Of a DNA stretch of 64,000 nucleotides, positions 43,737-53,290 are shown piece by piece. The stretch's first letter is position 1. Every line of letters starts with the position of its first letter. The position numbers and the translations under genes are program-made. The stretch is from Pontibacter liquoris (GTDB taxonomy: Bacteria > Bacteroidota > Bacteroidia > Cytophagales > Hymenobacteraceae), in assembly GCF_022758235.1 (NCBI RefSeq), contig NZ_JALEBG010000001.1:682001-746000 (forward strand). Reading direction: 5' to 3'. The notes under the pieces are model-generated. The model saw only the letters and a program-made list of their open reading frames with translations, did not search any database and was not told where the DNA came from.

Positions 43737-44984
43737 ATGGAAACTAATACGTCACAGGCATTAAGGCCTCTCGATACCATAGCCGCAGCAATAGAAGATA
43801 TACGCCAGGGCAAGGTAGTAATTGTGGTGGATGACGATGACCGTGAGAACGAAGGCGACTTTGTATGCGCAGCCGAGAAGATTACGCCTGAAATTGTAAA
43901 CTTTATGGCAACGCACGGCCGTGGCCTGATCTGCACGCCGCTTACCGAAGAGCGTTGTGATGAACTGGGCCTGGAACTGATGGTGGGCCGCAACACCGCC
44001 CTGCACGCCACGCCCTTCACCGTGTCCGTTGACCTGATAGGCCATGGCTGTACCACGGGCATCTCCGCTTCTGACCGGGCAAAAACAATCCAGGCGCTCG
44101 TAGATCCGAATACCGATCCGCATGACCTGGGCAAGCCGGGCCACATTTTTCCGCTTAAAGCCAAGAAAGAAGGCGTGCTGCGTCGCGCCGGCCACACCGA
44201 AGCGGCCGTAGACCTGGCCCATTTGGCAGGATTGGCACCGGCCGGGGTGCTGGTAGAGATCATGAACGAGGATGGCTCTATGGCCCGCCTGCCCGACCTG
44301 ATAAAGGTGGCCGAGCGTTTCGACCTCAAACTCATTTCCATTAAAGACCTGATCGCCTACCGGCTGAAAAATGAGAGCCTGATAGACCGCGAGATCGTGG
44401 TGCAGCTGCCCACTGATTTCGGCACTTTCGACCTGTATGCGTTTACCCAACGGAGCAACGGGGCCAAGCACCTGGCGCTGGTAAAAGGCACCTGGGAGGA
44501 AGGTGAGCCTATTCTGGTACGCGTGCACTCGTCGTGTGTAACCGGCGATATTTTTGGCTCCTGCCGTTGCGACTGCGGGCCGCAGCTGCACGAGGCCATG
44601 CGCATGGTAGATAAGGAAGGCAAAGGCGTGATCGTATACATGAACCAGGAAGGGCGCGGCATTGGCCTGATCAACAAACTGAGAGCCTACAAGTTGCAGG
44701 AGCAGGGCCTGGATACGGTAGAAGCAAACCTAGAGCTTGGCTTTAAAATGGATGAGCGGGATTACGGGGTTGGTGCCCAGATCCTGCGCGACTTAGGGGT
44801 GCAGAAAATGCGGCTCATTTCCAACAATCCAAAGAAAAGGTCCGGCTTAATGGGCTATGGCCTGGAAGTGGTGGAGCGCGTGCCGATAGAGATGAAGCCG
44901 AACGAACACAACCAGAAATACCTGACCACCAAGCGTGATAAACTGGGACACGAAATTCTTAAAACCGTGACGGTGAATAAATAA
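43737..44984 (+). CDS. ribBA: Bifunctional DHBP synthase / GTP cyclohydrolase II
   Basis: The 415-residue riboflavin enzyme joins two steps. Residues about 10-210 are 3,4-dihydroxy-2-butanone-4-phosphate synthase, with [11 protein letters not shown] (acidic metal loop), [11 protein letters not shown] and [10 protein letters not shown]. Residues about 215-405 are GTP cyclohydrolase II, with [20 protein letters not shown] (zinc cysteines) and NQEGRGIGL. Both active sites look intact. It stands alone, with a strong terminator 20 bases downstream. Confidence 0.96.
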   Translation: METNTSQALRPLDTIAAAIEDIRQGKVVIVVDDDDRENEGDFVCAAEKITPEIVNFMATHGRGLICTPLTEERCDELGLELMVGRNTALHATPFTVSVDLIGHGCTTGISASDRAKTIQALVDPNTDPHDLGKPGHIFPLKAKKEGVLRRAGHTEAAVDLAHLAGLAPAGVLVEIMNEDGSMARLPDLIKVAERFDLKLISIKDLIAYRLKNESLIDREIVVQLPTDFGTFDLYAFTQRSNGAKHLALVKGTWEEGEPILVRVHSSCVTGDIFGSCRCDCGPQLHEAMRMVDKEGKGVIVYMNQEGRGIGLINKLRAYKLQEQGLDTVEANLELGFKMDERDYGVGAQILRDLGVQKMRLISNNPKKRSGLMGYGLEVVERVPIEMKPNEHNQKYLTTKRDKLGHEILKTVTVNK

Positions 44985-45004
44985 ACTGACCGGAGTTTCT
45001 TAGG

Positions 45005-45048
45005 AAAAGTCCTGCCCTTGATCTGTTCCGATCAAGGGCAGGACTTTT
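45005..45048 (+). terminator. Terminator of ribBA
   Basis: Perfect 19-bp arms (45005-45023 and 45030-45048) with loop TGTTCC, followed by GTTTTAAC. It lies 20 bases after the ribBA stop. Confidence 0.9.
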
Positions 45049-45180
45049 GTTTTAACATTAAAAATTTATCTTAAATATAGGAAACATTCCTTTTTAACTG
45101 GTGGTAAAAAATTGTAAGTGCCTGTTTTGTAGGATGTAGCAGCTGTGAGCATGTGCTCGCAACTATAAAAGGAAAGGTGT

Positions 45181-45858
45181 ATGAAGGCAACCACGTTAAG
45201 AAGACTAATAATAGCGGTGTTTATGGTTTGGTCGGGCTTAACGTGGGGTTACAGCCGGGCCCAGAACCGCTCTGCCATTGACATACAAGTATGGCCCAGC
45301 GGTGAGGTTGTGCTCACTTCCGGCGATACCGTTAGCGGCCCCTTAATGTTTTACCGCAACCAGGATGTGATCAACGTGCAGCACAAGGATGGCACGGTCA
45401 GCGCTTTTTCTCCGGTTAACGTGCAGTACTTTATTGCCAACGAGCTACCGGGCGGTAACCATCATGTATTCCGGACCTACGCCTGGGACCAGGGCCACAA
45501 CTACTCCAATTTCAGGAAGCCCACTTTTTTTGAACAGCTCAATGATGGGTATATCACCCTGATCATGCGCGAGACGTATACGGCACGCGATCTGGCCAAT
45601 ACGGGCGGCTACCGATACTACAACTCCGCTTATTATGCGCCTTCCAATTCGGAGTGGGCCGAGCAGGTAACCGAATTATACTATGCCCTGCTCCCCGATG
45701 GCACAATTATCACGTTACGCAATGTGCGCAAAGACCTCGGAAAGCTTTTTGGAAAGAAGTCGTCGCTCGTAAAATCCTTTGTGAAGCAGAACAAGTTGAG
45801 CTACGAAAACCCCATGGAAGTGGTCGCCATTGTCAACTACTTCAACTCGCTCGAGTAA
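45181..45858 (+). CDS. Exported protein of unknown function
   Basis: The 225-residue protein has a signal peptide (RRLIIAVFMVWSGLTWG, cleavage near SRA or AQ at about 26-28) and no other membrane segment. The mature part begins with a beta-rich stretch (VWPSGEVVLTSGDTVSGPLMFY) that recurs in Bacteroidota envelope proteins of unknown role. It contains many Tyr and Asn residues in the middle (YRYYNSAYYAPSNSEW). I do not recognise a family function. It ends one base before the convergent ABC permease stop, with no terminator between. Confidence 0.75.
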   Translation: MKATTLRRLIIAVFMVWSGLTWGYSRAQNRSAIDIQVWPSGEVVLTSGDTVSGPLMFYRNQDVINVQHKDGTVSAFSPVNVQYFIANELPGGNHHVFRTYAWDQGHNYSNFRKPTFFEQLNDGYITLIMRETYTARDLANTGGYRYYNSAYYAPSNSEWAEQVTELYYALLPDGTIITLRNVRKDLGKLFGKKSSLVKSFVKQNKLSYENPMEVVAIVNYFNSLE

Positions 45859-45859
45859 G

Positions 45860-46633
45860 CTACAGATCCCGTAGTTTCAACGTATAGTACGCCAGAAACA
45901 AAAACAGGTCGATATACCCGATCGCCGGCAAGACCGCCCACTGCGGCAGGAGCAATTCCGTCGGTGTGGTGAGCTGGTCCATCAGTTCCTGCCCCGGCAT
46001 GGGCGTCAGGCTCTTCCATACTTTCATGGGCATGAATTTATCCATACTATCGGAAAGTTGAAAATTGAGGATGGGCTCCACGATCTGCGCATACGCGATA
46101 AAGGCAATGATGGCAAGGCCGCTGCGCTTGATTAAAAAGGCGCTGAGCAGGGCCAGCGTCATATAGCCCACTGCCTGCACAAAGTAGTAAGAGAGGCTGT
46201 CTACCTGCCCGAAGATGGCGGCAACGCTTTTATCGGTGCTGTACACCATGCCAAAGTATAAACCCATCAAAAACAGGAACAGGGTGGCGGCCATACTTAC
46301 AGCCAGGATCACATAAAACTTTGCCACCACCAGCTCCGCCCTTGACATGCCATCGATGACCTGCTGGCGAAACGTACGGTAACTATACTCGTCGGTGACC
46401 AGCACAATGATCAGAATGCCGAGCAGCAGATTAAAATAGCTGGCCACATACGCCAGCCGTTGCCAGATAGCCGGAAACTGGTACACATCACTGCCCAGCG
46501 CACTGCCGTTAATCGTAATATTGCTCATGGCATACATCACCAGTACCAGCAGCACCGCATAGATCGCCAGGATGACCCAGGCCGTGCGGTAAGGGAATAT
46601 TTTCTGAAATTCGATGCGAAGTAAGTTCATCAA
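45860..46633 (-). CDS. ABC-2 type transporter permease
   Basis: The 257-residue membrane protein has about six hydrophobic segments (e.g. VILAIYAVLLVLVMYAM, YFNLLLGILIIVLV, YVILAVSMAATLFLFLMGLY). EYSYRTFRQQVIDGMSRAELVVAKF is typical of ABC-2 permeases. It overlaps the ATPase gene by 4 bases. Together they form an exporter of unknown substrate. Confidence 0.87.
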   Translation of the reverse strand: MMNLLRIEFQKIFPYRTAWVILAIYAVLLVLVMYAMSNITINGSALGSDVYQFPAIWQRLAYVASYFNLLLGILIIVLVTDEYSYRTFRQQVIDGMSRAELVVAKFYVILAVSMAATLFLFLMGLYFGMVYSTDKSVAAIFGQVDSLSYYFVQAVGYMTLALLSAFLIKRSGLAIIAFIAYAQIVEPILNFQLSDSMDKFMPMKVWKSLTPMPGQELMDQLTTPTELLLPQWAVLPAIGYIDLFLFLAYYTLKLRDL

Positions 46634-47526
46634 GATTGTGTTTTAACGATTTCCAGAAACTGGGTTTCCAGGCTTTTGCGCCGCACCACTACCTGCGAGA
46701 GCACGATGCCTGCCTCAAACATGGCCTTGTTCACATCAGCGCTCGTGCAGCCTTCCTGCAGGGTGAGCACCAGGTTTTCTTTTTCCGGATGAAAAGCGGC
46801 CACGCACGGCATTTGCGGCAAAAGCGCCAGCGCCTGCTCGCGGCTGTCGGTGCTGATCACCACACTGTCTTTGGCGGATAGGATCGTACCCACGGGACCT
46901 TCGGCCTTCAGCACACCTCCCTGCAGCACGGCCACATGGGTACATACTTTCTCCACCTCGTCCAGCAGGTGACTGGCAAGTATGATCGTCTTGCCCTCGG
47001 AGGCGATGCGCAGTATGAGCTGGCGCACCTCGGCGATACCTTCCGGGTCCAGGCCGTTGGTGGGTTCATCCAGCACCAGCACTTCCGGGTCGTTGAGCAG
47101 GGCAGCGGCCAGGGCAAGCCGTTGTTTCATGCCAAGCGAAAAGCCTTTAAAAGTCGTATGCCTGCGATGGTCGAGCCCCACCAGGTGCAGCGCGTGCCCG
47201 ATCTTTTTAGGATCGGCGCCTTTGATGCTGGCAGCCACCTCCAGGTTGCGATGGGCCGTGAGGTAAGGGTAAAAGTTTGGCGTTTCGAGCAGGGCGCCCA
47301 CGCGGCGCTTGGTGCTGCGGCTAACCGGCTGGCCAAACCAGCTGAAACTGCCCGCATCCGGCCGGATCACATCCAGCACCATACTCAGGGTAGTGGTTTT
47401 TCCGCTGCCGTTAGGCCCGAGCAGTCCGTAAATGCTGCCCTGCGCTACCTGCACCGATAGCTGCTGCACCGCCTGTATGGCGCCGTAGCGTTTACTAAGG
47501 TTGTTAATGTCGAGTATTGCTGCCAA
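46630..47526 (-). CDS. ABC transporter ATP-binding protein
   Basis: The 298-residue ATPase has Walker A GPNGSGKTT near 40, signature FSLGMKQRLALA, Walker B VLVLDEPTNGLDP and the switch His in ASHLLDE. The extra C-terminal 80 residues are typical of DrrA/CcmA-like ATPases that pair with ABC-2 permeases. It is first in a two-gene operon with the permease. Confidence 0.92.
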   Translation of the reverse strand: MAAILDINNLSKRYGAIQAVQQLSVQVAQGSIYGLLGPNGSGKTTTLSMVLDVIRPDAGSFSWFGQPVSRSTKRRVGALLETPNFYPYLTAHRNLEVAASIKGADPKKIGHALHLVGLDHRRHTTFKGFSLGMKQRLALAAALLNDPEVLVLDEPTNGLDPEGIAEVRQLILRIASEGKTIILASHLLDEVEKVCTHVAVLQGGVLKAEGPVGTILSAKDSVVISTDSREQALALLPQMPCVAAFHPEKENLVLTLQEGCTSADVNKAMFEAGIVLSQVVVRRKSLETQFLEIVKTQS

Positions 47527-47843
47527 GCGTATAGGTTTTCAGTACTGGTGTCTGGCTTTTTTCTATTGCATTACCGGAATATAGGAAAGTAAGTGAAGGC
47601 ATCCAACTATCCGCCCGCGGTATCATCGATAATTAAAAAATGAACTCGAAACGTATGCTGCCCAATAACTGAATTTCGGCGCCTCTTCCGGCCACGAGCA
47701 AGTATAAATCCTTGCTTATCAGGTTGCAGCAAGTATGTGCGTGCTGTAACTGTTTGCATGTATTGGTGAGGCAGCCTGATGAGAATGAAACGCCACCGCC
47801 CGGAAAATAACGCCATGCAACAGCGCCTTACGTATGGCTTTCT
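47527..47843. other. Divergent intergenic region
   Basis: The 317 bases separate the ABC operon and the DUF72 gene. No TAnnTTTG box, hairpin or gene was found. AAGTATA occurs once, at about 47700. Confidence 0.5.
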
Positions 47844-48590
47844 ATGGCATCAACAGAAAAACTATATATTGGCACCTCCGGCTGGAGTTACCGCTGGCAG
47901 GGCATCCTCTACCCCGAAGACATGAAATCGGCCGACTTCCTGCCGTATTACGCCACCCGGTTCAACACCACCGAGCTCAACAGCAGCTTTTATCATTTCA
48001 CGATGGTGAAGACCATTGAGAAATGGCTTAGCCTTACGCCGCCGTCCTTTCGGTTTGCCGCCAAGCTAAACCAGGAGATCACGCACAAACGACGCCTGGT
48101 GGATGCCGAAGAGCCGCTCGATAAGTTTATGGGCCGGTTTCTGGCCATGGGCGAGCGGCTGGGGCCGGTGCTGGTGCAGCTTCCCGGTAGCCTGCATTTC
48201 GACTTTGGTGTGGTGGCGCCCTTTGTAACGATGTTGCGCGAAAAATACCCTGAGACGATCTTTGCCCTGGAAGCCCGTCACAAGTCGTGGTTTACCGAGC
48301 AGGCCCAGGAGCTGTTGCAGGAGCATGATATTTCGTGGGTGATCTCCAGCGCCGGCAAGCGGTTTCCAAAGCTCGAAACCACCACTACCGACACCGTTTA
48401 CCTGCGCCTGCACGGCGATGAGCGCATGTATAGCTCGTCCTACTCCGACGAGCAATTGGAGCGCTACGCCTTCATGATCTACGACTGGCTGCTGGACGGA
48501 AAGGAAGTATGGGTATATTTTAACAACACCATTACCGGCGCCGCTGTGCAGGACGCGCAAAAGCTGCGGGAACTGGTGGAGCAAATGTGA
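47844..48590 (+). CDS. DUF72 family protein
   Basis: The 248-residue protein is a TIM-barrel DUF72 member: LYIGTSGWSYRWQGILYPE, FNTTELNSSFYHF, FRFAAKLNQEITHKRRL, GPVLVQLPGSLHFD, YLRLHGDERMYSSSYS and VWVYFNNT are conserved blocks. The family's biochemical role is not settled. The ATG at 47844 is chosen because the conserved strand begins at once. It is monocistronic. Confidence 0.9.
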   Translation: MASTEKLYIGTSGWSYRWQGILYPEDMKSADFLPYYATRFNTTELNSSFYHFTMVKTIEKWLSLTPPSFRFAAKLNQEITHKRRLVDAEEPLDKFMGRFLAMGERLGPVLVQLPGSLHFDFGVVAPFVTMLREKYPETIFALEARHKSWFTEQAQELLQEHDISWVISSAGKRFPKLETTTTDTVYLRLHGDERMYSSSYSDEQLERYAFMIYDWLLDGKEVWVYFNNTITGAAVQDAQKLRELVEQM

Positions 48591-48647
48591 AAGTCCTGAA
48601 TTTCTCTAGAACCTGAAAATTGATACCTTCCGCCGGGGCTAAATCCG

Positions 48648-48655
48648 TACCTTTG
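48648..48655 (+). promoter_or_regulatory. -7 promoter element of HAD gene
   Basis: TACCTTTG is an exact TAnnTTTG about 75-80 bases before the HAD gene. A TTG lies 25 bases upstream of it, a long spacing. Confidence 0.4.
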
Positions 48656-48729
48656 TGCGGCAAATAATTGCTGCTTTTATTTTAGCTATACTTTGGCAGC
48701 CCCTAACCCGGGCTGCTCTTTTTTAACGG

Positions 48730-49368
48730 ATGACACCTATGTTCAACAATACCGGTACCCTTATTTTTGACCTGGATGGCACCCTTTGGGATGCTACCCA
48801 AACCGTGGCCGATGCCTGGCAGGAAGCGCTGAAGAAGTATGATTTTATAGACCGCTCGGTGACGCAAAAGGATGTGCAGTCGTTGGCGGGGATGCCGTAT
48901 GATGCTATTTTCGAAAAGCTTTTCCCCAACGTGCCGGATAAGTATAAAACGGAGCTGCAGGAGACCTGTGCCGCCCAGGAGCTGCAGCACCTCAGCAGCG
49001 CCGGCGGCAGGTTGTACGACGGCCTGGAAGAAACCCTGGCTTACCTACAGGGCAAGTATAAACTGGCCATCGTGAGCAATTGCCAGAGCGGCTACATCGA
49101 GGCTTTCCTGCAGCACAGCAAACTGCACGCCTACTTTACCGACCATGCCTGCTACGGCACTTCTAAACTGGCCAAGGCCGACAACATCCGCGAGGTAATC
49201 CGAAGAAACAACTTTACCAACGCTGTATACATTGGCGATACAAAAGGCGATTACGAAGCCAGCGTAGGCGCGAACGTGCCCTTTATTTTTGCCGCTTACG
49301 GGTTTGGCGAAGTAACGCAGCAGGTGCCCCGGATCGCAAGATTCAGCGAGCTGCAGCAGTTGTTCTAA
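48730..49368 (+). CDS. HAD-superfamily hydrolase (phosphoglycolate phosphatase-like)
   Basis: The 212-residue enzyme has motif I FDLDGTLWD (nucleophile Asp near 14), motif II IVSNCQSG, the motif III Lys in SKLAKADNI and motif IV GDTKGDYEAS. A helical cap sits between motifs I and II. This is the Gph-like group, which removes phosphate from small metabolites. Two ATGs (48730 and 48739) are possible starts. Substrate unknown. Confidence 0.9.
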   Translation: MTPMFNNTGTLIFDLDGTLWDATQTVADAWQEALKKYDFIDRSVTQKDVQSLAGMPYDAIFEKLFPNVPDKYKTELQETCAAQELQHLSSAGGRLYDGLEETLAYLQGKYKLAIVSNCQSGYIEAFLQHSKLHAYFTDHACYGTSKLAKADNIREVIRRNNFTNAVYIGDTKGDYEASVGANVPFIFAAYGFGEVTQQVPRIARFSELQQLF

Positions 49369-49591
49369 GAGGCTTTTTGATCAGCAGAAACGTGGTTGGC
49401 TGTTGCCCAACCGCGCATCGGAAGCTTCCCCCTATACTTTGGGGTTGCGCCCGACTTCTGCATGCTTGCATAAGGGCAGCAAGAAAACGGATTTCGGTAG
49501 TCTTCTCTATTTTTATATCTTGTGAGCATACTTGCCGGATGCGTTATTCCGAAGGCGTATCAGGTGCTTTAAAGCCAACAAAATATTTAAA

Positions 49592-51079
49592 ATGAGGAAG
49601 CTAATTACACTGGCTATACTACTGGCGCTGCTCGTTCTGCCCGGAATGGCCCAGAAACGTGCGATCACCCTGGACTCTATGGTGACGACCAAACACGACG
49701 TAACCATCAACGGCAAACGCGTGCCTTATACCGCTACAGCCGGCACGCAGCCGGTGTGGGACGAAGACGGCAAGCCCATTGCGGGGCTGTTTTATACTTA
49801 TTATGAGCGCTCGGATGTAAAAGACCGTGCCGCCCGCCCGCTCATCATCTCTTTTAACGGCGGCCCCGGCTCTGCTTCGGTGTGGATGCACATTGCCTAT
49901 ACAGGTCCGCGCCTACTCAATATCAACGACGAAGGGTACCCCGTGCAACCTTACGGCATCAGGGAAAACCCTTATGCGCTGCTCGACATGGCCGACATCG
50001 TATTTGTGAACCCGGTAAACACAGGCTACTCGCGCATGGCGGCCGGCGTGGACAAAGATAAAATGAAGGCGAAGTTCTTTGGCGTGAATGCTGATATCAC
50101 TTATCTGGCCGAGTGGATCAACACCTTCGTCACGCGCAAAGGGCGCTGGGCTTCCCCCAAATACCTAATCGGCGAGAGTTACGGCACCACGCGTGTGTCT
50201 GGGCTGGCGCTGGAGCTGCAGGAGTCGCAGTGGATGTATTTGAACGGCGTGATCCTGGTATCACCTACGGAACTGGGCATCGAGAGGAGCGGCCCTGTTG
50301 ATGCTGCCCTACGCCTGCCATACTTTGCTGCCACGGCCTGGTACCACAAGCAACTGCCCCCGGATCTGCAGCAGAAAGACCTCACAGCCATGCTGCCCGA
50401 AGTAGAGGAATTTACCATCAATGAGCTGATCCCGGCCATCAGCCGGGGCGGTTTTCTGGACGAAGCGCAGAGAAAAGCCATAGCCGCCAAAATGGCCCGC
50501 TACTCCGGCCTGTCGGAGCAGGCTATCCTGCAGCACAACCTGGTGGTGCCCACTAACTTTTTCTGGAAAGATCTGCTGCGCGACCAGGGCTTTACGGTGG
50601 GTCGCCTCGACTCGCGCTACAAAGGCATTGACCGCGAAGATGCCGGCGAACGGCCCGACTTCAATGCCGAGCTCACCGCCTGGCTGCACGCTTTTACGCC
50701 GGCCATTAACCTGTATCTACGCGACGAGCTCAAGTATAAAACCGATGTGAAGTATAACATGTTCGGCTCCGTGCATCCCTGGAACAACGAGAATAACCAT
50801 GCCGGCGAAAACCTGCGCCAAGCCATGGCCGAAAACCCTTACCTGCACGTCATGATCCAGTCTGGCTACTACGATGGCGCCTGCGATTACTTTAATGCCA
50901 AGTATAGCATGTGGCAACTCGACCCGAGCGGCAAGCTGAAAGACCGCCTGAGCTGGAAAGGCTACCGCAGCGGCCACATGATGTACCTGCGTCGCGAAGA
51001 CCTGAAAACCGGTACCGACGATATCCGCGACTTTATCCGTGCCTCCCTGCCCAAGAAGGACCAGCCGGCGATGTATTAA
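49592..51079 (+). CDS. S10-family serine carboxypeptidase-like protein
   Basis: ATG 49592 gives 495 residues with a clear signal peptide (MRKLITLAILLALLVLPGMA). An upstream in-frame ATG at 49532 adds 20 residues that spoil the signal and is rejected. FNGGPGSASVWMH (oxyanion region), nucleophile S196 in GESYG, a late Asp region and the His in YRSGHMMYLR match peptidase S10 (COG2939). It should act in the periplasm or outside, trimming peptides from the C-terminus. It stands alone. Confidence 0.88.
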   Translation: MRKLITLAILLALLVLPGMAQKRAITLDSMVTTKHDVTINGKRVPYTATAGTQPVWDEDGKPIAGLFYTYYERSDVKDRAARPLIISFNGGPGSASVWMHIAYTGPRLLNINDEGYPVQPYGIRENPYALLDMADIVFVNPVNTGYSRMAAGVDKDKMKAKFFGVNADITYLAEWINTFVTRKGRWASPKYLIGESYGTTRVSGLALELQESQWMYLNGVILVSPTELGIERSGPVDAALRLPYFAATAWYHKQLPPDLQQKDLTAMLPEVEEFTINELIPAISRGGFLDEAQRKAIAAKMARYSGLSEQAILQHNLVVPTNFFWKDLLRDQGFTVGRLDSRYKGIDREDAGERPDFNAELTAWLHAFTPAINLYLRDELKYKTDVKYNMFGSVHPWNNENNHAGENLRQAMAENPYLHVMIQSGYYDGACDYFNAKYSMWQLDPSGKLKDRLSWKGYRSGHMMYLRREDLKTGTDDIRDFIRASLPKKDQPAMY

Positions 51080-51283
51080 GACGTTAGATTTTAGACGTAA
51101 GATTTTAGACAAAGGACAAAAGACCTGCTCCCCGCTCTTCCGGGCTTCCTAGTCCGGAAGTTGCCTGATGGGGACTTCTTAGTCCCCATTTGTATTTGAA
51201 CTGGATATCTCCCGAGGATATCCCTGTCCCCATACCGGCACCAGCGGATAAGGATAGTTGAATCAGCAATGGTAGGGCCTCTT
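51080..51283. other. Convergent spacer with stacked hairpins
   Basis: Three small dyads lie in 100 bases. They are CTTCCGG/CCGGAAG (51137-51143 with 51154-51160), TGGGGACT-TCTT-AGTCCCCA (51169-51188), and two GGATATC-type palindromes near 51202-51225. The second is followed by ATTTGTATTTG and may serve as terminator for the S10 gene. No coding sequence is supported. Confidence 0.5.
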
Positions 51284-51799
51284 CTACGGGCGCTGCCACT
51301 GTTTTAGAAGGGGCCCATCCTTTCCGGCAATCGGGTCGGCAGTGGGCAGGGGCACCCGGGCGATGTGCTTTTTCGTTTCTGCCGGATCGTTCTTTTCGGT
51401 GCAGATGTCATAGTTTTCCTGCCCGGCGGGGTAAGCGCCCACAACTTTAAAATCCGCAGACGACGACTTGAGGCAATGCCCAGTGCCTGCCGGCAGCACC
51501 AGCAGATCGTTTGCTTTTAAGGTTACCTCTGGGGCACCTGGTCCGCCAAGTATAAGGATAGCCGAGCCTGCTGCCACGCCCAGCACCTCGTGCGAGCGGC
51601 TGTGGTAATGGTGATAATCAAACACCCCGTTTACCCAGCTGCCGCGCCAGTTGTTGGCGGCAAAAGATTCTTTAAACTGTTGCACCAGGTTCTCCTTGCT
51701 CTCAAATACATGCTGGTAAATCAGCATCGGCAGCTGCTGGTTGTTGGGGATGTTGCCGTACGGCGGTAGCAGGTGCGGGGTTACGGTGAGCTGTTTCAT
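51284..51799 (-). CDS. Cupin-domain protein
   Basis: The 171-residue single-domain cupin includes YHHYHSRSHEVLGVAAGSA and PAGTGHCLKSSS. These hold the His residues of cupin motif 1 (HYHSRSHE) and motif 2. It resembles the cytosolic COG4297 group of unknown function. A metal ion is likely bound, but the activity cannot be stated. It converges on the S10 gene. Confidence 0.85.
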   Translation of the reverse strand: MKQLTVTPHLLPPYGNIPNNQQLPMLIYQHVFESKENLVQQFKESFAANNWRGSWVNGVFDYHHYHSRSHEVLGVAAGSAILILGGPGAPEVTLKANDLLVLPAGTGHCLKSSSADFKVVGAYPAGQENYDICTEKNDPAETKKHIARVPLPTADPIAGKDGPLLKQWQRP

Positions 51800-51913
51800 A
51801 CAAGGCTAAAGTTTAAAGAATGTACGTAAGTGCCCGTCCCTTCCGCTATCCTTCTTTTCTTGCAAATTAAGCTTAACTTGAGAGTTGAATCATACTGTTA
51901 AAACGCACCCGCT

Positions 51914-53218
51914 ATGAAAAAAGCCCTTTTCGTTATACTTGCTGCCGCGCTCTGGTCCTGCTCGGCCAGTAAAGAAACAAAGCAGCCGCCCCTGGCTATG
52001 GACGAGTTGGCTGAGCGCTATGTAAAAACCCTGCTGCAACTGGGGCAGTACGACGCCGATGTGGTGGACGCCTACTACGGACCGGCGGAGTGGAAGCCAA
52101 GCGGCCCCCCTTCAGATACGCTACCAGCAGCGGCGATGCTGGCCGAGCTGCGCCTGATCCAGCGCAACCTACAGACGCAACCTGCAACTGCCTTATCCGA
52201 TATGGAGCAAAGACGGCTTGTGATGTTCCAAAAGCAGGTGCGCGCCGCTATGACCAAAATAGAGATGATGCAGGGCAAGAAGCTGGACTTCGACACCGAA
52301 GCGGAGCTGCTATACGATGCTACACCTCCGCATTACCCGTTGGCACATTTCGACTCGCTGCTTACGGCCATAGACAGGCAGCTGCCAGGCAAAGGGAGCA
52401 TTTCGGAGCGTTGGGCAGCGTACCAGGCGCACTTCGAGATCCCAAAAGAGAAGCTGGATGCTGTTTTTCAGGCAGCCATAACCGAGGCGCGCAACCGAAC
52501 GAAAGCCCATTACAAGCTGCCCGCCAACGAGAACTTCCGGGTAGAGTATGTGACAGACAAGGCATGGTCGGGCTACAATTATTTTAAGGGTAACGGCTAC
52601 AGCCTGATCCAGATCAACACTGATTTCCCGATCTACATTGAGCGCGCCATTGACCTGGCCTGCCACGAAGGTTATCCCGGCCACCATGTGTTTAACACCT
52701 TGCTGGAGCAGCACATGGTAAACGAGCAAGGCTGGAAGGAATACGCTATTTATCCTTTGTTCAGCCCGCAATCCCTCATAGCCGAGGGTAGCGCCAACTA
52801 TGGCATCGAAGTGGCTTTTCCGGCGCAGGAACGGCTGGTATTTGAAAAACGCGTACTGTTTCCGCTGGCCGGCCTCGATCCTGCAGAAGCGGCGCGTTAT
52901 TATAGCATACTTGGCCTGATCGGGAAACTAAATTTTGCCGGTAACGAAGCCGCCCGCCAGTATCTGAACGGCACCATGAGCCGTGAGGAAGCAGCTGCTT
53001 TTTTTGTGAAGTATAATTTCTATCCCATCGATAAAGCCCTGCAGCGCACCCGCTTTGTAGACAAGTACCGGAGCTACGTGATTAACTATAACCTGGGGCA
53101 GGAGCTGGTCCGCAGGTATGTAGAGGCGCATGGCGGCACCGACGAGAACCCGGAAAAACGCTGGCAGGTATTCGGAGAATTACTCTCGCAGCCCAACACT
53201 GCCACCATGCTGCAGTGA
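51914..53218 (+). CDS. DUF885-like lipoprotein, putative metallopeptidase
   Basis: The 434-residue protein has a lipoprotein signal with C16 (ALWSC). The core motif HEGYPGHH at 251-258 is the H-E-x-x-x-H-type zinc-like signature of DUF885. EGSANYGIEVAFP further on supplies a probable third ligand. Family members are thought to be peptidases; this has not been shown for this type. It should sit in the cell envelope. A bidirectional terminator follows 19 bases downstream. Confidence 0.82.
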   Translation: MKKALFVILAAALWSCSASKETKQPPLAMDELAERYVKTLLQLGQYDADVVDAYYGPAEWKPSGPPSDTLPAAAMLAELRLIQRNLQTQPATALSDMEQRRLVMFQKQVRAAMTKIEMMQGKKLDFDTEAELLYDATPPHYPLAHFDSLLTAIDRQLPGKGSISERWAAYQAHFEIPKEKLDAVFQAAITEARNRTKAHYKLPANENFRVEYVTDKAWSGYNYFKGNGYSLIQINTDFPIYIERAIDLACHEGYPGHHVFNTLLEQHMVNEQGWKEYAIYPLFSPQSLIAEGSANYGIEVAFPAQERLVFEKRVLFPLAGLDPAEAARYYSILGLIGKLNFAGNEAARQYLNGTMSREEAAAFFVKYNFYPIDKALQRTRFVDKYRSYVINYNLGQELVRRYVEAHGGTDENPEKRWQVFGELLSQPNTATMLQ

Positions 53219-53236
53219 GGAGTTATACTTGCCGCT

Positions 53237-53272
53237 CATAAAAAAAGCCACCGTTGCGGTGGCTTTTTTATG
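53237..53272. terminator. Bidirectional terminator
   Basis: Arms CATA7GCCACCG (53237-53253) and CGGTGGCT6ATG (53257-53272) pair around TTG, with A- and T-tracts on either side. It serves the convergent DUF885 and nitroreductase genes. Confidence 0.9.
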
Positions 53273-53290
53273 ACTCGGAATGGCGTGGGC

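Noticed and set aside
43761..44591. Minus-strand frame of 276 codons in ribBA
   Set aside because: It is fully antisense to an intact bifunctional RibBA with both active sites conserved.
49532..49591. N-terminal extension of the S10 peptidase
   Set aside because: The 20 extra residues are basic and would bury the signal peptide that starts at ATG 49592.
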